Positions 37,945-49,460 are shown, counted from the first letter of the stretch. The stretch is 64,000 nt of DNA from Sesamum alatum (GCA_034509735.1 JACGWO010000005.1:33386479-33450478); one strand, 5' to 3'. The notes: generated by a model not told the origin, from the sequence alone. Translations and numbers: made by a program.

Positions 37945-38705
37945 AGTAAATGGCTTGGCCCAAACATGAAACCCAAGGACACCAAGCCCACAAAATCGAG
38001 AAGAAGCTATTATGGATCCCCAAAACACAGTCAGGCCCAAGGAAGAAGCCCAATGTCTCATAATGGACAAAGATCATTGCCCAAGAAGCGGTAGCCTAGC
38101 CCCAAGAAGGACCAAACCAAGCCCCCTAGAGCACTTGTACGACAGCGTAGACCCAGACGAGGGAAAAGAGGCCTAATTTGGCCCTTGAACCAAAGTCCAA
38201 CCATAAAAGAGGTAGTCACGTGAGAAGGTCGCGATAAGGCCCTCTCTTCCTTATTCTATCTAGATAAACCTCCAACTGACCCCGAAATCCTAGGAGACCC
38301 ATCTTCTCAGGACTTTGGGAGAGCCTGTAACGACCTGCTCGAAGATAAGGGAGACGAGAGTCCCCCTCAGACCAAATAACTTCGTCTATAAATACAATCC
38401 CCTTTGATTGGTCGTGGTAACGTTTCTCGGTCCTCTCAAGCTCACAAACTATTTACTCTCTTGAAAAGCATATTCCGTGATCATTTTACGATTTCTACTC
38501 TATTTTCATGTTAATTATCGTTATTTCTATGCTTTATCATTTCACAACTAATTACTCACTCAAGCGTCGGAATGTTAACGTACTTTTCGCAGGTTCACTT
38601 TCTCAATCTGTAGGAATCGAGGCCCACTTTACTCAAACCTCAAGCTATACTCAAGTACGAGCTATTTCAACTCAAATTATATATATTTCTAATTTTCAAA
38701 GATAG
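37945..38705 (+). mobile_element. Solo-LTR-like sequence
   Basis: A G/C-richer body beginning near TGATACATAGTAAATGGC, a TATA-like GTCTATAAATACAATCCCC near 38390, then a pyrimidine-rich stretch and CTCAAGCGTCGGAATGTTAACG near 38570. This order is common in Ty3/gypsy LTRs of dicots. The 65-codon frame at 38508 is part of it. The outer limits are approximate. Confidence 0.5.
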
Positions 38706-39353
38706 GCCCAAAACTAAGTGTGTGTTGCTTTTTTTCTTTTTAGTTTTAGAGGTAGAAGTAGTGCTTCCAAATACTCTAAATTTTTTTTTTTTAAATAATA
38801 AAAAGTTGAGAAACACTTTTCGAAAGCTTTTGAAAACACTCCTTTAACTAAGCTCAACCTATATTCGACACAAATTAAAATATTTTAGACCTAACCGAAT
38901 TCAAAATTTGTTGGGCATGGTTCCAATCCACACTAACACCCCTAAGCAGGACATTTTACATATTTTGTTATTGCAGCTCGAAAAACGTACTAGTATTTAA
39001 ACCCCTACCTCCATTAATCATTATAACTCTAGGAACATTGCAGAATCGGACTCTAATCATTATAAATGAATCACTATTTATAGGAAATTCCCATCCTACG
39101 TAAAACGACGAGTTCTAAGTCAACAAAAATCGTTATGATATCACACGTTAAATCAATATCCCACGTTAAAAAAAAATGACAACCTCTACGAATTGAGAGA
39201 ATGCGATTGAATTAGACACATGATGTGCATTCAAACTAAAACATAATTACACATATTAAATCTAGTTACACATATCTTCAAGTGATATTTCGGATGATAT
39301 CAAACATTAAAATATTCTTACCAAAACCTCAAAAACCATTATTTCCAAATCTT
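38706..39353. other. A/T-rich DNA upstream of the MADS gene
   Basis: No gene or clear repeat end recognised. Confidence 0.4.
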
Positions 39354-39594
39354 GGGTTTAATGCAATTTATTCCCTTCTTTCTTGTGATATTGCAAACGA
39401 GCATATTATCCCATATAAAAAAGAAATAGCGATTTCTCTTCCTAAGTTTTTTAAAATGTAGCAATTTACCTCCCTAGTTAAGGAAGTACATTGCTTCATT
39501 TAAAAAACACAAGATGTAAATTATTATTTTATTTTTCATAAAGGGATAAATTGTTAGTTTGCAATATGACAGGAGAGTAAATTGCAATTTTCCC
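39354..39594. mobile_element. Mutator-like MITE in the MADS gene promoter
   Basis: Ends GGGTTTAATGCAATTTATTCC and the inverted GAGTAAATTGCAATTTTCCC. Flanked by TCCAAATCTT at 39344-39353 and 39595-39604. Same family as 5000-5263. Confidence 0.82.
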
Positions 39595-39636
39595 TCCAAA
39601 TCTTCCATATTAACTCCAAACAATCCCTTAACCCCT

Positions 39637-39644
39637 TATATATA
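39637..39644 (+). promoter_or_regulatory. TATA box of the AGL80-like gene
   Basis: TATATATA lies 100 bases before the start codon, and about 42 bases downstream of the end of the MITE at 39354-39594. Position and sequence fit a core promoter. Confidence 0.55.
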
Positions 39645-39743
39645 GCAATGTCATTGCCCGGACAAGAAACCACACAAATTCCATTACCATATCCTCAATA
39701 ACATTCCATATATCTTAATCATCTCAGGCTGTTGACAGTTAGA

Positions 39744-40430
39744 ATGACGAGGAAGAAAGTGAAGCTGGCGTTCATCACAAACGACTCCGCCCGAAAAGCG
39801 ACTTTCAAGAAGCGCAAGAAGGGTCTCATGAAGAAGGTGAGCGAGCTGAGCACGCTTTGTGGGATCGACGCCTGCGCCATCGTCTACAGCCCTTACGAGT
39901 CCCTCCCGGAGCTCTGGCCCGACGGCCGCGGCGCCCACCGCGTGCTGGCGCAGTTCAAGAGCATGCCGGAGATGGAGCAGAGCAAGAAGATGGTGAACCA
40001 AGAATCCTTCATCAGCCACCGCATTGCCAAGGCGGCGGACCAGCTGAAGAAGCTCCACAAGGACAACCGGGAAAAGGAGATTAGTCATCTCATGTACCAG
40101 TGCTTGACTGGGAAAGAGCTGCAGGGGCTGGGTGTGGCGGAGCTGAATGATATGGGGTGGTTGGTTGATCATAACTTGAAGGAGATTTATAAGAGGATTG
40201 AGGGGCTGAAGAAGCCGGCGGCGGTGGTGGATGGGTCGGTGCAGAGGGCGGCGCTGCAGCAGCAGTGGTTTACGGATCAGTGGATGGGGAATCTGAGTGA
40301 TGGTCAGCAGGGGGTGGGAGGTTCATTTGGGCATGGCGGCGCCGGCGCCGGCGGTGGGGATGAGATAATTATGCAGTTTAATGATGGAAGTAATCATGCA
40401 GCTATGTGGTCTAATGTCTTCTTCCCTTGA
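39744..40430 (+). CDS. Type I (M-gamma) MADS-box protein, AGL80-like
   Basis: An intronless frame of 228 residues starts at the ATG at 39744; the open frame extends 12 bases upstream only through a TTG. The MADS domain begins MTRKKVKLAFITNDSARKAT and continues KKRKKGLMKKVSELSTLCGI with IVYSPYESLPELWP, the hallmark of AGL80-type M-gamma proteins. A region with SKKMVNQESFISHRIAKAADQLKK and a coiled-coil-like KEISHLMYQCLTGKEL follows. The tail is Gln- and Gly-rich (GHGGAGAGGGDE). M-gamma MADS proteins are nuclear DNA-binding factors; Arabidopsis AGL80 acts in central cell and endosperm development and pairs with M-alpha partners. A female-gametophyte or endosperm role is likely by family, not shown here. 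The coding stretch is much more GC-rich than its flanks. A Mutator-like MITE lies close upstream. Confidence 0.93.
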   Translation: MTRKKVKLAFITNDSARKATFKKRKKGLMKKVSELSTLCGIDACAIVYSPYESLPELWPDGRGAHRVLAQFKSMPEMEQSKKMVNQESFISHRIAKAADQLKKLHKDNREKEISHLMYQCLTGKELQGLGVAELNDMGWLVDHNLKEIYKRIEGLKKPAAVVDGSVQRAALQQQWFTDQWMGNLSDGQQGVGGSFGHGGAGAGGGDEIIMQFNDGSNHAAMWSNVFFP

Positions 40431-40574
40431 GAATTAATATCTGTATGGAGTCTGATTTCGTGCACTTAACACTTTCTGGTTCATCATTCTCATGAATTCA
40501 AAACATTGTCCTTAGCACAAATGATCTTGTTTTATTTTTTGGTCATTTTCCAACATGGAGAATACATGTATTCG

Positions 40575-40668
40575 ACCATTTGAATGAAGGACTTTTTCTA
40601 GTATACTCAACATTTTGCACAACCATTTGAATGAAGGACTTTTTCTAGTATAATCAACATTTTGCACA
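40575..40668 (+). repeat. 47 bp tandem duplication downstream of the MADS gene
   Basis: Two head-to-tail units, 40575-40621 and 40622-40668, each starting ACCATTTGAATGAAGGAC, differ by about one base (C/A). They lie about 145 bases after the stop codon and may be in the 3' UTR. Confidence 0.9.
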
Positions 40669-40755
40669 TATTTATCCAAATACTTAACATATATGTACCT
40701 TATTCATGTAATTGATCATGTATTTTGTTTTAGAAAAATTATATATATAGGTGAC

Positions 40756-41969
40756 TCAAGGTACACAGTGGGCCGATCCGGCTAAGGACCGACACGGACC
40801 AGCCCACTACTGTTCATGACTGGTACTAGGGTAGATCCCAATTGGGCTCATTTTTAAATTCAGACCCAATCCATGAACCAACCCATTTGAGGCCCAGCTT
40901 AGGACCAAACCAACCCAGGACCGGCCCAGAACCGTTTGGGCCTATTTAGTTTTTCTCCCCTTATTATACATGTTTGTTATATTATTTGTTTGATTAATTG
41001 TTATATTAGTTTTTTAAACATGAGTAGATTCGAACATTTTGGAAAAAAAAAAAATTATGCTAATGTTAGTTCTACTCATTCCCCTTCTTCTAGAAGGCCT
41101 TTCTCAAACCTTCTATTATATCTACTACAAAATCAAAATGTGTTTTTAATACTGAAAAATAAAATACTTAAATAGATCACTAGAAACTTTTACAACACCA
41201 TCGCCTCAAACATCAATTTTGAAGGATTATATTATCCATGCGGACAATATCAATATGGAGAAGGATTGTCAAATATGTATGAGTGGGAAATGATCCCCAA
41301 ATAATATTTTGAAATATGTATTATATGTTCTTTAATATTTATAGTTAATTTTCTATTTATTTATTTCTCTTTTTCAATTCCACATGTAAATTTTTATATT
41401 CAATTTAATAAATTTGAGAGGTATTATTTTGAACAATTGTTTAAATTTATGATTATCTAACAAAAAAATTATAGTAAAACTCATAACTAGAAAAAAGAAA
41501 AAGTAAAAAATACACAAAGAACTTAATTAAAAGTTGACTAACAAGCTTACAAGTTACAATGAGAAATTTAAATAATAAAAAGCCCAGAAGAACACTTACA
41601 ATAAACTTTGAAAAAAATAAAGTGTATTAATGAATTAATGTACAAAAAATGTAGAAGTATAACAGTAAAAATAGAAGTTTTAAAGTTTGAAAAGTTTAAA
41701 AATATAGTAATATCAACTTAGAAGAATAAAATAAAAATTATCATGAATTATTAAAAAAAAAATTAGCCCAATTGGGTCGGACCACTAGCCCAACCCAAGC
41801 CCAGACCAGGACCAAGTGGTCCTGGGCCACTGGGCTGCGCTGGTCCCAAGTATTGGTAATTGGGACCGGCCCGATCCCAAGCGGGCCTGGTCCAAACCAA
41901 CCCATTTTTTTATTGGGTTATCCCGGTCCTGGGTTGGGTTGGGCCAACTCTATCCACTATACAACTTGA
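40756..41969. mobile_element. Non-autonomous hAT element, 8 bp target duplication
   Basis: Flanked by TAGGTGAC at 40748-40755 and 41970-41977. Imperfect terminal inverted repeats TCAAGGTACACAGTGG and the inverted CCACTATACAACTTGA. GC-rich subterminal arms with GGGCCGG/GGTCCTGGGCC motifs flank an A/T-rich centre. No transposase frame. Confidence 0.8.
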
Positions 41970-42054
41970 TAGGTGACGTATGTATATTAAAGGGAATGAT
42001 TTATAACAGAAAATTTAATCCGTCTTATCATAAGTTCGTAAGTTCGTAACCATT

Positions 42055-42740
42055 TATTTTTGCATGTGATGCCCTAAAAAATATGCTCCGCCCAAGAGGG
42101 AGTTAAGCTCGAATAAAGCCGATAAAGGGCCCAGAAATGCTTGCAGTATAAAGGAGAATGACTCTCGGCACGATGCCCAGAGAGTGGCCCTTAGGGGAAA
42201 ATGGACTATAGCAGAGGCCCCGTGGCACACTCCTAAGCCCATAGGATAAGGTAACTTGGCGTTCACCTTGACACCAGTGTGCTAGCATGAGCAATTGGCA
42301 GAAGGCCATTCAACCACTTGGAAGAAGGAAAACCACGTAACTCATGACGAGGCCCAATTATAGGCAAAACTGCACTCACCCTAACCAGTAACCACCCACT
42401 AGAAATTTAGGATCATATCCTACAAGGAGGTTCATCTGATCAAGGGCCCGAATGGACGCAATCTTCAAGATTTACTAGAGGCTTATCCATGGCAACTATT
42501 GGATCGAGTCCCAAGGGGGTTGCACTTCGATAATCGACAGGGAACTAAAGCTATAAAAATCAGCCTCTCTTCCCCTGTAAAGGGTAGTGCATTTTTTTTT
42601 TTGGCAACATATATACGCGCATAGCTCTAATATCTAAAGCATTCTATTGTTACGTCATCACTCGTTATTATTTTAATTCTATTCAATCTTTATTTTCGCA
42701 ATTATTTACTGACTTGATCATCAAAGTGATAACGTATGTT
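42055..42740 (+). mobile_element. Solo-LTR-like sequence
   Basis: A G/C-rich body beginning TGATGCCCTAAAAAATATGC, a TATA-like GCTATAAAAATCAGCC near 42552, CCCCTGTAAAGGGTAGTGC, then a pyrimidine-rich tail with CATCAAAGTGATAACG near 42720. This resembles an LTR U3-R-U5 order. Frames on the minus strand at 42054-42309 are inside it. Confidence 0.45.
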
Positions 42741-44385
42741 TTTATATGTCCCCTTTTAAAATTTGTAGAAAATTAAACCCAAAGACATTAAATTTGGACC
42801 TAAACTCAATGAATAACTTTTTGCTTGCATCACCATGCAACCTTAATTTATTAGTACCATTTCATGAATCCCTAATCAACTCTCCCCTCTTCAAATTTTT
42901 GAAATTTCAAAAAAAAAAAAAGAAAGAAAAGAAAAGGGAGAAAAGGAAAATAATAACAACAATAATAATACAATGATAAAAAGAGCTAAAAAAGGCAGCA
43001 GTGATATGATTAGGAACTAGAATTTTAAAAAATCCCATGTTTTTATTAACCTTGAGCAAAACTGCCTTTATGTTATAAACTGACGAAAAGTGAAAGATAC
43101 GCACCCTGTGTGTGAAACTGAATTGTTTTTTACATATATAACCAAAACAACAAAAACTTGTCGGTTATCAGGACCTAAATCCTACTGGGCCATATTTGGA
43201 GGACAAAAAAAAAATTATAAAGTTATTAAGTAAATATTTCATTGATATAACTCTGAAGGAAAATTTAAAAGAAATGCATGTAAGTCCATAATTATAAAAT
43301 ATTCCTTTTCACTTACATAATATGACTAAAAGTAATATTCTATAATCAACAATCAACATATCAAATACCGACACCAAATATTTATAACTAACTAATAACT
43401 ATTTTTACGATAGACGAACACTTACAAATTGGTGAAATAGTAATCATGATTATGGCCCATAATCTCATTTTTACGACCGCTCAATTCACAAACTAAATTA
43501 GGTCTTATGGGCTATGCAGGACCTACTAAAATCCATACAAGACTAATCGTTACAACAAAACCGATGAACCAAACTCAATCTTGTGGGATCAGTTTTAAAA
43601 TATTTTCAACATATTTTAACCCGAATCGAGTTTGGTCAGGCCTAAATCAATTATGGCAACAATAATTTACGTGTTGTGTGATTAGTATACAATTTAAGAT
43701 AAATGAACAATACAATATACTTATCGTATAATTAGTTGGATTCGACCAAACTTGATTTGGACAAGGAATTTGGTTGAGTTGAACGAAGAGGATTTGTGTA
43801 GGACTGGAATCTTGAATTCTTCTTGGAATTTTGAGGGAATATTGCAAAATATTTGGTGCAGTTTAATGATTCTCCTCAGACTAAGACCAGACTAATGAAT
43901 GGTTGTTACTACCTACACTTTTATGAAAGAATCAGTTTATAGTATAGATTTTGTGAATTGGGACATTTGCTAATTGGTGAAGGGTGTTAAAAAGAAATTA
44001 TTCCCAGCTTTCTGATATTTAGTGATGATATTAATTATAGTATATAATTAATGATATTATGAGTTTATTTATAAATAAAAAATAATATTACAGGAACTTA
44101 CAAGCTCATAATTTAATTTGAAAGAAATAAAAAAAAAGCATGGAATTTCTAAGTTGATTTTGAAATTTTAACAAGTTTCTTCGATTCGAATTATACTAAT
44201 TATAAAATTGTCGATTGTGTTATTTTATAAGTTTTATGATCTAATTAATTCAAATATTTCGACGATTTATTTGTAAAATAATATTTAAAATTTTATTAAT
44301 TTTGAAATATCTCATAAAATTTAGAAACTCATAATTTTTTTTGAATAAGCTTAGGACAACCTCTTAAGTCAAAGTTGCATTTAGA
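42741..44385. other. A/T-rich intergenic DNA, nothing recognised
   Basis: Homopurine runs near 42910-42950 and no supported gene. Confidence 0.4.
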
Positions 44386-44478
44386 GGGTGTTTGGCTAAG
44401 TTTATAAGCCCCTCAAAACATCTTATAAGATATAGGAGCTTATAAATTGTTTTAAAAAAAGTAGGCCAAACACAGGCT
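44386..44478. mobile_element. Small MITE, related to 335-1035
   Basis: GGGTGTTTGGCTAAGTTTA at the left and GTAGGCCAAACAC at the right are inverted. The core has CTTATAAGATATAGGAGCTT. Confidence 0.5.
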
Positions 44479-44975
44479 TACTCACCTAGTGCTGAAAGAC
44501 ATGGGAAAACATTTCCTAAGCAAATAGGCTAGGCTTCAGCCCACTTGGTCAATTTCAGCCCAGTCCACTCTGCACAACCCACTCTAGCTCGGCTATTTTA
44601 TTTTATTTTTTGGTCTTAAATTTCTTGTTTATTTCCCTTTAAATTAATAAATAAAAAATTTAATTACCAATTATACATGCCTTTTATATATAAAACTAAA
44701 TAGCTTAAGATATGTACTTTGATTGATAATTGATGCCCCTCAAATATTTACCTTATAAGTTTAAAAGCAAGGAGGTGGACCCCTAGTGTAATAACCCAGT
44801 AGACAAAGCCCACTTGGCCTAAGGATCAAGGATTCTAGTCCATAGGACTGCACTCTGTTTACTAAATCTGGCAGGCTTGAAAAGAAAGTTCAATGTAGCA
44901 AGCCTATAAGCAAACAGTAGGGACACCGCATCATACAGGTGGCTGACACGTGGGAACATATTATATTAAAATATT

Positions 44976-45234
44976 GGGTAAATTACAGTAACATCCCCTA
45001 AGCTTAGGCTTAATTACACAAATATTCCCCTATCTTTTGCGAAATTACAACCACACCCCCTGAGGTTGTAATTATATTACAACTACACCCCCTATTCAAA
45101 GGAAAAACTTACACTAATACCCCCTGAAAAATATTACACTAACACCCCTCAGGGGGTGTAGTTGTAATTTCACAAAAGATAGGGGTATTTGTGTAATTGA
45201 GCCTAACCTTAGGAGGTATCATTGTAATTTACCC
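44976..45234. mobile_element. Mutator-like foldback MITE, 9 bp target duplication
   Basis: Ends GGGTAAATTACAGTAACATC and the inverted GTATCATTGTAATTTACCC. Flanked by TAAAATATT at 44967-44975 and 45235-45243. Inner arms carry repeated ACACCCCCTGA/TCAGGGGGTGT motifs. Confidence 0.85.
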
Positions 45235-45243
45235 TAAAATATT

Positions 45244-45760
45244 CTCAATAAATTCTCAAAGACCCGGCTAGAATTCACGTTTTATTCATCAAGTAACTGA
45301 TTCCTGGAGAAGGTGACAAACATGGCAAGACTTAGTAAAATAGTCTTATCTTAGTCAATATTTATCCAAATCTTACACCATTTTTTCGAGAAGATAGCTG
45401 ATTTTTGTAGCTTTCTAATTTCATACGGAACTCAATAACAACTTCCGAATCTGGCTCCACGAGCATCTATAAAATGACTCTTTCTGCAGTCATTTGTCAA
45501 GTAATATTTCTCTATTTTGCAATTACACTTCCACTCACTTTTTCTCTACTTTTAAGCTACTTTAAGCTTATTATATGCGATTTCATCACTCCACTATTAC
45601 ACTTTTCCTTTATTCCCACTTATATTCTAGTTTCTCATTTATTTTATTCAGTAAGAATATTACTAACTTAAGCATCAGAGTGTTACCCTTTTTTACAGAT
45701 TAGTCCCCCCTTTATTTTGAAATTTTCGTAAAGATTCTTCAACTTTTATGATACTGTTGG
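45244..45760 (+). mobile_element. Solo-LTR-like sequence
   Basis: TATA-like CATCTATAAAATGACTC near 45463, a pyrimidine-rich stretch and TTAAGCATCAGAGTGTTACC near 45670 follow the same order as the LTR-like pieces at 37945 and 51930. Confidence 0.45.
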
Positions 45761-47675
45761 ACCCCAATACGCATCAATAAATATCAAAGAGTTGCCTTTT
45801 AATTTACTTTCGATCTTCATATATCTGCCATGCTAGCATATACATACAAATGCTTGTGTGAAAATATAGGGATAAAAAAATCTAGCTAAACGATTTTGAA
45901 ACTAGTTGGAAACCCCAATTACGTACATTTGAACAGTCACTTCCTGAATGAGAAGTCTTATCTATATACACGAGTATTTTCAGAAGTGATTTGATTTTAC
46001 CATCGTGCCCAATTATCTTATTTGTCAAGACTGAGGACAACTTGGTAGTTTTCCTTGGAAAAATTAACCCTCCCTTAATCCTGTCTTGATCTTATAATCT
46101 CAGATTATTGTGTCCCGTACGTATTTCGGGGCAATTAAGGAGCACAAAAATAGCATATAGTGATGGTACTAGGAAGGAAGGTGCAACTTATCATGCATGT
46201 GATATATCATGAGACAAAACATTAAACTACTATTCCTTCATGTGATCTACTGAATGCATATTGCAACCAATCATGTGACAATATCCGAAGATCTAAAACA
46301 TATATCTTACCGACTAAGTTAAGCTGGACAGTGCAAGAATACTAAAGGTCTCATGTTTGAATCTTGAACGTGTACGTGTTGGGTGCATGTTGTCTGTCCA
46401 TAAACAAGCACTAATCCCCCTGTACATATAGCCCATTGATCATATATCTTACATTAATCATTAGTAGTTTTGGTTAATAAAAAGGCAGTGAATCTTGAAA
46501 GGAGAGATTGGAAAACCCTGACTCATGAATAGTGGGAATGGAAAGGCAGAGAATTTGGTAGTGGAGGGAATAGCATAGACTGCAGACTGCTGCAACATTG
46601 TCAGAAAGCTGAACACAAAGTAAAAAAAAGTGCTACTAACATTAGATGGCTGTCCTTCAATTTAGACTGACCACCACAGCTGTCTGAGTATCTTTTCTTT
46701 ACCCCTTTTTACAATATGTATGTGTTTTTGTGAATTTTTATGATGTAGGAAAATTTAGGTGGATAATTCCGAGGTTAAGTGGAGTAGGACAAAAGTGATC
46801 ATGAGAATCCCCAAACTCAACCTAGTTTTAGTATAAGGGTGTGCCTGTGCTTGTCCATTGTAATGTGGCTTGCAACATAGTATATATATAGTTAGGGTAG
46901 TTTGCTTTCTATGGGCAGCATAAAACTGGTTTATGAAACTATTGTCCTCGAATATATATATTTGGGATTAATTTTGCAACATTTTTCTAAAATGTGGGAT
47001 GAATTTTGCAACGCTTTTGTAAAGTGTGGAATTAATATTGTTATTGGTATTCACTGCAAGAAATATAATTATTTGGTTATAAGTCATGACGAAAAATGAA
47101 AGTTTACTTTAAGGGGGACAAAATTCTATTAACCCCAATTTCTGGTCGTGATTCGAGAAGTAAAATGTTATTCAGGAAATTCTAGCTCGAATTCGACTCG
47201 ACTCCTATATATTCTCTTCAATCTTTCGCACTTTGTATGTGTCACTTTGGATAGACACAAAACTCTAAATTATATGTTAGTTTCAAGAAATTATAGTAAT
47301 TTTGTATTGGGATATAAATTTTCTACTCATTAATTTGCCCTTGCATAAAAATGTCGTACCTAAGAGGTCATCACTCTATTTCAATTCACCTCATGATAAT
47401 TAAAATAGTTTTGGGAAGAATAATATTGCATTTTTAATAATAGAACATTCATTGTCTACAGACAGTATCCCTAAAAAGAGATATATTATGGGAGAATGCA
47501 ATTCGATCACAACAATCCGATAATTATATTTAATCTCATGTTAGTTACAAATTAATTAACATATCAATTAATATCCAATCCAGCGAATCTAAATATTGCA
47601 TGACATCTCAATAGTATTCTCCTAATTAATTTCTTAGTGCTAATTAAGTTTGTCAAGAACATATATAATTATACG
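45761..47675. other. Intergenic DNA, no supported gene
   Basis: A stretch at 46310-46420 has a B-box-like GTTTGAATCTT and may be SINE-derived. 46490-46700 is a little richer in G/C. No gene was recognised. Confidence 0.35.
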
Positions 47676-48090
47676 TGATGCGGCTTGCGACTCAATCGGT
47701 GTCCCGTTGCGCAAGTTATTGTTCGCTTTGGTTCTGTATGAGCCTCACTGTTTTGTCTTGAAAAGGCGCCTTACTAGGGAGAAGAAGCATTGGGGCTTAT
47801 AAGCCACTCAAGCTTCTCGTCTGCAATCGATGTGAGACACTTGCTACATCATCAACCCCCCAGACGAGGGGCTTAGGGCGAGCACATGGCCTCGTTCCCA
47901 CAGACGACGCCAAATGATGAGGCTTGCGACTTGATCGGTGCCCCGTTGCGCAAGGTATTGTCCGTTTTCGCTCTGTATGAGCCTCATGGTTTTGTCCTGA
48001 AAAAACACCTTGCTAGGGAGAGGAAGCATTGGGGCTTATAAACCACTCAAGCTCCTCATTTGCAATCGATGTGGGACGCTTGCTACATCA
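47676..48090 (-). mobile_element. Miniature LTR element (TRIM-like), 176 bp repeats
   Basis: Two direct repeats, 47676-47851 and 47915-48090, have equal length (176) and start and end the same way (TGATG...TACATCA). They differ at roughly 25 places by eye. The 63-base interior read on the minus strand is TTGGCGTCGTCTGTGGGAAC, similar to the primer-site region after many plant gypsy LTRs, then a CTGGGGGGTT polypurine-like tract. The repeats hold CTTATAAGCC. No coding capacity. Confidence 0.75.
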
Positions 48091-49226
48091 ATGCGCATAT
48101 CACATAAACTATAAATAAATAAATGTCATGATTTTATCGTGGCATCAAATGTTTATGATTGTCTGAATTAAAACATGTTGAAAATCTCAGATTAATCCAA
48201 TTCCACAGTGACCTCCACTTGAACCAGGACTAGAATAAATTAAGAAATTAAAAGGTGGAATATATAGAACAGAAACAAATATCTGTATATCACTGTTGAT
48301 CTTAGATTAAAGAAACAAGAAACTGCATGTACACCCCCCAATCCAAAGACATACAATTCTTAGGATTCCGACAAATAAAGTGATCATCTGCTATAATATT
48401 CGATCTTCTCTCCAAAGTAAGTGTTATTATGCCATTGGAGAAAATAATATATATAAAAGTACAACACGAAGCAGCACGCCGTACAATTATCCCACCTCCC
48501 TTGTCTCAGCCCAACTTCCAGGAAAATACAAAGAATCTGCCTCACATTAATAATTTCTCTAAGGTTGCAAATCCTTACCTCATTGGATTTTAATTTTGAA
48601 TTATGTTTTTGTTGAATTTGATAAGTTTTAAAAAAAAATTTATAAATTTAAATCCATCAATCTAAATGCACCCGAAAATAATAAAATTTTGTCTTGTGCA
48701 TGAACTCTGGAAGAACTTGAAAAAATAATTAGGGCCTGATATATATGTATATATAGATAAAATAATTTCAAATTTTGAAGGGACAATATTCAAATAATTA
48801 CGTGTAATATTTCCCTCTATATCGAGAATATGTCAAAATAGAGGGTTGTCAGCTTGTAATACAATAAAAAAAATTATCTACTTTATGTTTGCAAGACATT
48901 AATTTCATGCACAAAGGATAAATATATAATTACTCACCAAGGTAAAAATTACAAAAATCATTATATACAAGAAGGATACATATATCATATATATATATAT
49001 AGAGAGAGAGAGGACATGATCAAGAAATCTTCATCTTATTTCACTGTATTATTAGCAATAATTCACAACCTACCATAACAATAAAACAAATTACATTTAA
49101 GATGTATTAATGAATTAATGTACGTAGAACTTTCGTTGTACACGAACACAACAAAAGTTTAAAAAAAAAATAAAGGAAAAAAAGAGGAGGAGGAGAACGC
49201 CGAGGAACGGTGGATGAAGTAGTTAA
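48091..49226. other. A/T-rich DNA, 3' side of the small protein gene
   Basis: Includes a (TA)n(GA)n run near 48985-49010. Apart from the probable 3' UTR close to 49200 nothing was recognised. Confidence 0.4.
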
Positions 49227-49460
49227 TTAGTTAGCCACCGCGAGCTTTTCCCATTTATTGGTGGTCAACGAGATATACGCAGAAGCTTTCTCATCGATAC
49301 CGGGCTCAGCCACCCACCGGCCTCTGTCCTCGTCGCTGGGGTACACTTTGTACGCCTTGACGTAGTCGTCCCGGCCATCGTCTCCCCTTCTATGTCGCGA
49401 GCTTCTGCTGCCTTTGAATAAGCTGAAGAGGGAGAAGGAAGATCTCTTCTTGCCTGCCAT
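49227..49460 (-). CDS. Small conserved plant protein, function unknown
   Basis: A single frame of 77 residues starts MAGKKRSSFSLFSLFKGSRS and ends at TAA near 49227. The first third is basic and Ser/Phe-rich (SSRHRRGDD). The second part carries YKVYPSDEDRGRWVAEPGID followed by an Ala/Ser-rich helix. Short plant proteins with a basic F-x-L-F start and a (V/Y)(W/Y)PSDED-(K/R)GRWVAEPGID core are common in dicots, and I recognise this pattern, but I know of no established function. There is no signal peptide or membrane segment; the basic patch could bind membrane lipid or nucleic acid. A TATAAA at 49616-49621 on the same strand and a C/A-rich leader support a real short gene. Confidence 0.75.
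   Translation of the reverse strand: MAGKKRSSFSLFSLFKGSRSSRHRRGDDGRDDYVKAYKVYPSDEDRGRWVAEPGIDEKASAYISLTTNKWEKLAVAN

Noticed and set aside
39684..40172. 162-codon frame on the minus strand
   Set aside because: It is the antisense shadow of the GC-rich MADS-box coding sequence and has no family likeness.
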